In this document: positions 5,037-6,102 of the stretch, in pieces
How the letters are laid out: every line of letters starts with the position of its first letter
Position numbering within the stretch: position 1 is the stretch's first letter
NCBI GenBank assembly: GCA_023416195.1
Contig: JAEZID010000439.1
Span: 1-6,102, forward strand
Reading direction: 5' to 3'
Length of the DNA: 6,102 nt
Origin: Pseudomonadota bacterium
GTDB lineage: Bacteria > Pseudomonadota > Alphaproteobacteria > Azospirillales > Azospirillaceae
Made by a program: the position numbers and the translations under genes
The notes under the pieces: generated by a model
The model's input: the letters and a program-made list of their open reading frames with translations, nothing else
Told to the model about the DNA's origin: nothing
Database searches by the model: none

Positions 5037-5929
5037 AACGGCCGCCCGTCTTCAAGCAGCCGGTCTTCAAGCCGGGCGTCTTCCGCAAGCGCCGGGTGCG
5101 CCGGCCGCACCCGCGCCTGAAGGGGCTGTCGATCAACCACCTTCTTCCCAACGTGCTGACGGTGCTGGCGCTGTGCTCCGGCCTGACGGCGATCCGCTTC
5201 GCCATGCATGAGCGGTGGGAGCCGGCGGTGATCGCCATCGTGATCGCCGCCATCCTCGACGCGCTGGACGGCCGCATCGCCCGCCTGCTGAACGGCCAGA
5301 GCAAGTTCGGCGCCGAGCTGGACAGCCTGTCCGACGTGATCAGCTTCGGCGTGGCGCCGGCCTTCATCATGTATCTGTGGGCGCTGAACGGGGCGGGCAG
5401 CCTGGGCTGGATCGCGGCCATGGCCTACGCCGTCTGCGCGGCGCTGCGGCTCGCCCGCTTCAACTCGCGCCTCGACGTCGAGATGCCGCCCTGGGCCTTC
5501 AACTACTTCACCGGCGTTCCGGCCCCGGCCGGCGCCGGTCTGGCCGTTCTGCCCATGGTCGTCGGATTCGAGGCCGGGCCGGAGATCGCCGGCCATCCGG
5601 CCATCGTGGTGCCCTGGACGCTGCTGGTCGGCGGCCTGATGGTCAGCACGCTGCCCACCTTCTCCTTCAAGGGGATGCGGGTGCCGACCCACTATGTGGT
5701 GCCGGCGCTGGTCGGCGTCGGCCTGCTCGCCGCCGCGCTGGTCAGCCAGCCCTGGTGGACGCTGGCCTTCGTCGGGCTCGCCTACCTCGTCACGCTGCCC
5801 TTCTCGGTGGCGCAGTTCGCCAAGCTGCAACGCGCCGCCCAGCAGATGCAGGAAGCGGAGGAGGAAGCCGCCGATGCGGGGGAGGCTCAACCCACCCCCG
5901 CGCCCGGGACTAGGACGCCGACCGAATAG
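5033..5929 (+). CDS. pssA: CDP-diacylglycerol-serine O-phosphatidyltransferase (phosphatidylserine synthase)
   Basis: This is a 298-residue inner-membrane enzyme that transfers phosphatidyl from CDP-diacylglycerol to L-serine, giving phosphatidylserine for the Psd encoded just upstream. It has the complete CDP-alcohol phosphotransferase signature: D79-G80, A83-R84, G93, D97 and D101, with exact DGx2ARx8Gx3Dx3D spacing. These residues bind the metals and the CDP moiety. About six to eight hydrophobic segments follow from residue 37 to about 262, starting with LLPNVLTVLALCSGLTAIRF. The N-terminus (1-36) is basic and contains a three-fold VFK/VFR repeat. The C-terminus (265-298) is a charged Gln/Glu/Ala helix, then a Pro/Thr tail, probably cytoplasmic. 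AGGGGGAAG (5017-5025) precedes the ATG. This is the type II, membrane-integral PssA of alphaproteobacteria, unlike the PLD-like E. coli enzyme. Confidence 0.95.
   Translation: MKRPPVFKQPVFKPGVFRKRRVRRPHPRLKGLSINHLLPNVLTVLALCSGLTAIRFAMHERWEPAVIAIVIAAILDALDGRIARLLNGQSKFGAELDSLSDVISFGVAPAFIMYLWALNGAGSLGWIAAMAYAVCAALRLARFNSRLDVEMPPWAFNYFTGVPAPAGAGLAVLPMVVGFEAGPEIAGHPAIVVPWTLLVGGLMVSTLPTFSFKGMRVPTHYVVPALVGVGLLAAALVSQPWWTLAFVGLAYLVTLPFSVAQFAKLQRAAQQMQEAEEEAADAGEAQPTPAPGTRTPTE
5048..5089 (+). repeat. 15-bp tandem repeat at the start of pssA
   Basis: GTCTTCAAG occurs at 5048 and 5063, and a degenerate GTCTTCCGCAAG at 5078, giving an exact 15-bp period. It encodes VFKQP-VFKPG-VFRKR in the basic N-terminal tail of PssA. 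Copy-number changes would stay in frame. Confidence 0.7.
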
Positions 5930-5932
5930 GCC

Positions 5933-6102
5933 TCAGTCGGCGGCTTGCGGCAGATCGACTTGCGGCAGGTCGGCCGGGACCGTCCGTTCCGTGACGGTCA
6001 CCCGCGCCACCATGGGGATCTGGCGCAGACAGTTGCCGACATGATCCGATTCGGCGCGGACCATACCGGCAACCTCGATCTCCACGTCCAGGCTGTCGCC
6101 GG
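5933..6102 (-). CDS. C-terminal fragment of an unidentified protein, possibly with an ACT-like domain
   Basis: Only the last 55 codons and the TGA are in the window; the gene enters from the right edge. The visible part reads GDSLDVEIEVAGMVRAESDH, then VGNCLRQIPMVARVTVTERT, then a tail with the repeat DLPQVDLPQAAD. The strand-helix-strand order (LDVEIEVAG, then a helix with NCLRQIP, then VARVTVTE) resembles the second half of an ACT-like regulatory domain, where a helix ending in 'L..IP.V' precedes a beta strand. This is a fold-level impression, and the main domain lies outside the window. It converges on pssA with only 3 bp between the stops. Confidence 0.6.
   Translation of the reverse strand, partial: GDSLDVEIEVAGMVRAESDHVGNCLRQIPMVARVTVTERTVPADLPQVDLPQAAD

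Noticed and set aside
4916..5890. 324-codon minus-strand open frame opposite pssA
   Set aside because: The plus-strand frame has the exact CDP-alcohol phosphotransferase signature. The antisense frame is a His/Arg/Gln-rich artefact.

Overview
The window looks like ordinary chromosome from a GC-rich alphaproteobacterium, probably Rhodospirillales and close to Azospirillum. That placement is inference. It rests on the strong G/C bias at third codon positions, the eukaryote-like NADP-isocitrate dehydrogenase N-terminus, the short-type phosphatidylserine decarboxylase coupled to a membrane phosphatidylserine synthase, and the cytochrome c' gene. There are no tRNA or rRNA genes, insertion sequences, CRISPR arrays or prophage genes, and no gene with visibly foreign base composition.

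Layout: (1) The left edge holds the first 33 codons of isocitrate dehydrogenase (icd), on the minus strand. A non-coding stretch with a possible promoter and a GC-rich hairpin lies upstream of it. (2) Next is a complete minus-strand LOG-family gene (cytokinin riboside 5'-monophosphate phosphoribohydrolase type). (3) Divergent from it is a two-gene plus-strand operon for exported c-type cytochromes: a cytochrome c' followed, with overlapping stop and start, by a diheme cytochrome c. (4) A plus-strand gene then encodes a membrane-anchored envelope protein with two repeated beta-sandwich-like domains and a C-terminal LysM domain. A possible leader peptide ORF overlaps its GTG start. (5) A small minus-strand gene of unknown function converges on the LysM gene with a 4-bp gap. 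(6) The plus-strand psd-pssA operon follows, overlapping by ATGA. (7) At the right edge, the C-terminal 55 codons of a minus-strand gene converge on pssA with a 3-bp gap.

Functional links: PssA makes phosphatidylserine from CDP-diacylglycerol and serine. Psd decarboxylates it to phosphatidylethanolamine, so one transcript supplies the last two steps of PE synthesis. The two cytochromes are probably made together and act in the periplasm, possibly in NO binding or electron transfer. The other genes appear unrelated to each other.

I found no convincing evidence of a new multi-gene system. The points most worth a second look are the cytochrome c'/diheme pair, the duplicated domain in the LysM protein, the possible leader ORF before it, the unassigned 160-residue protein, and a 15-bp tandem repeat at the start of pssA.
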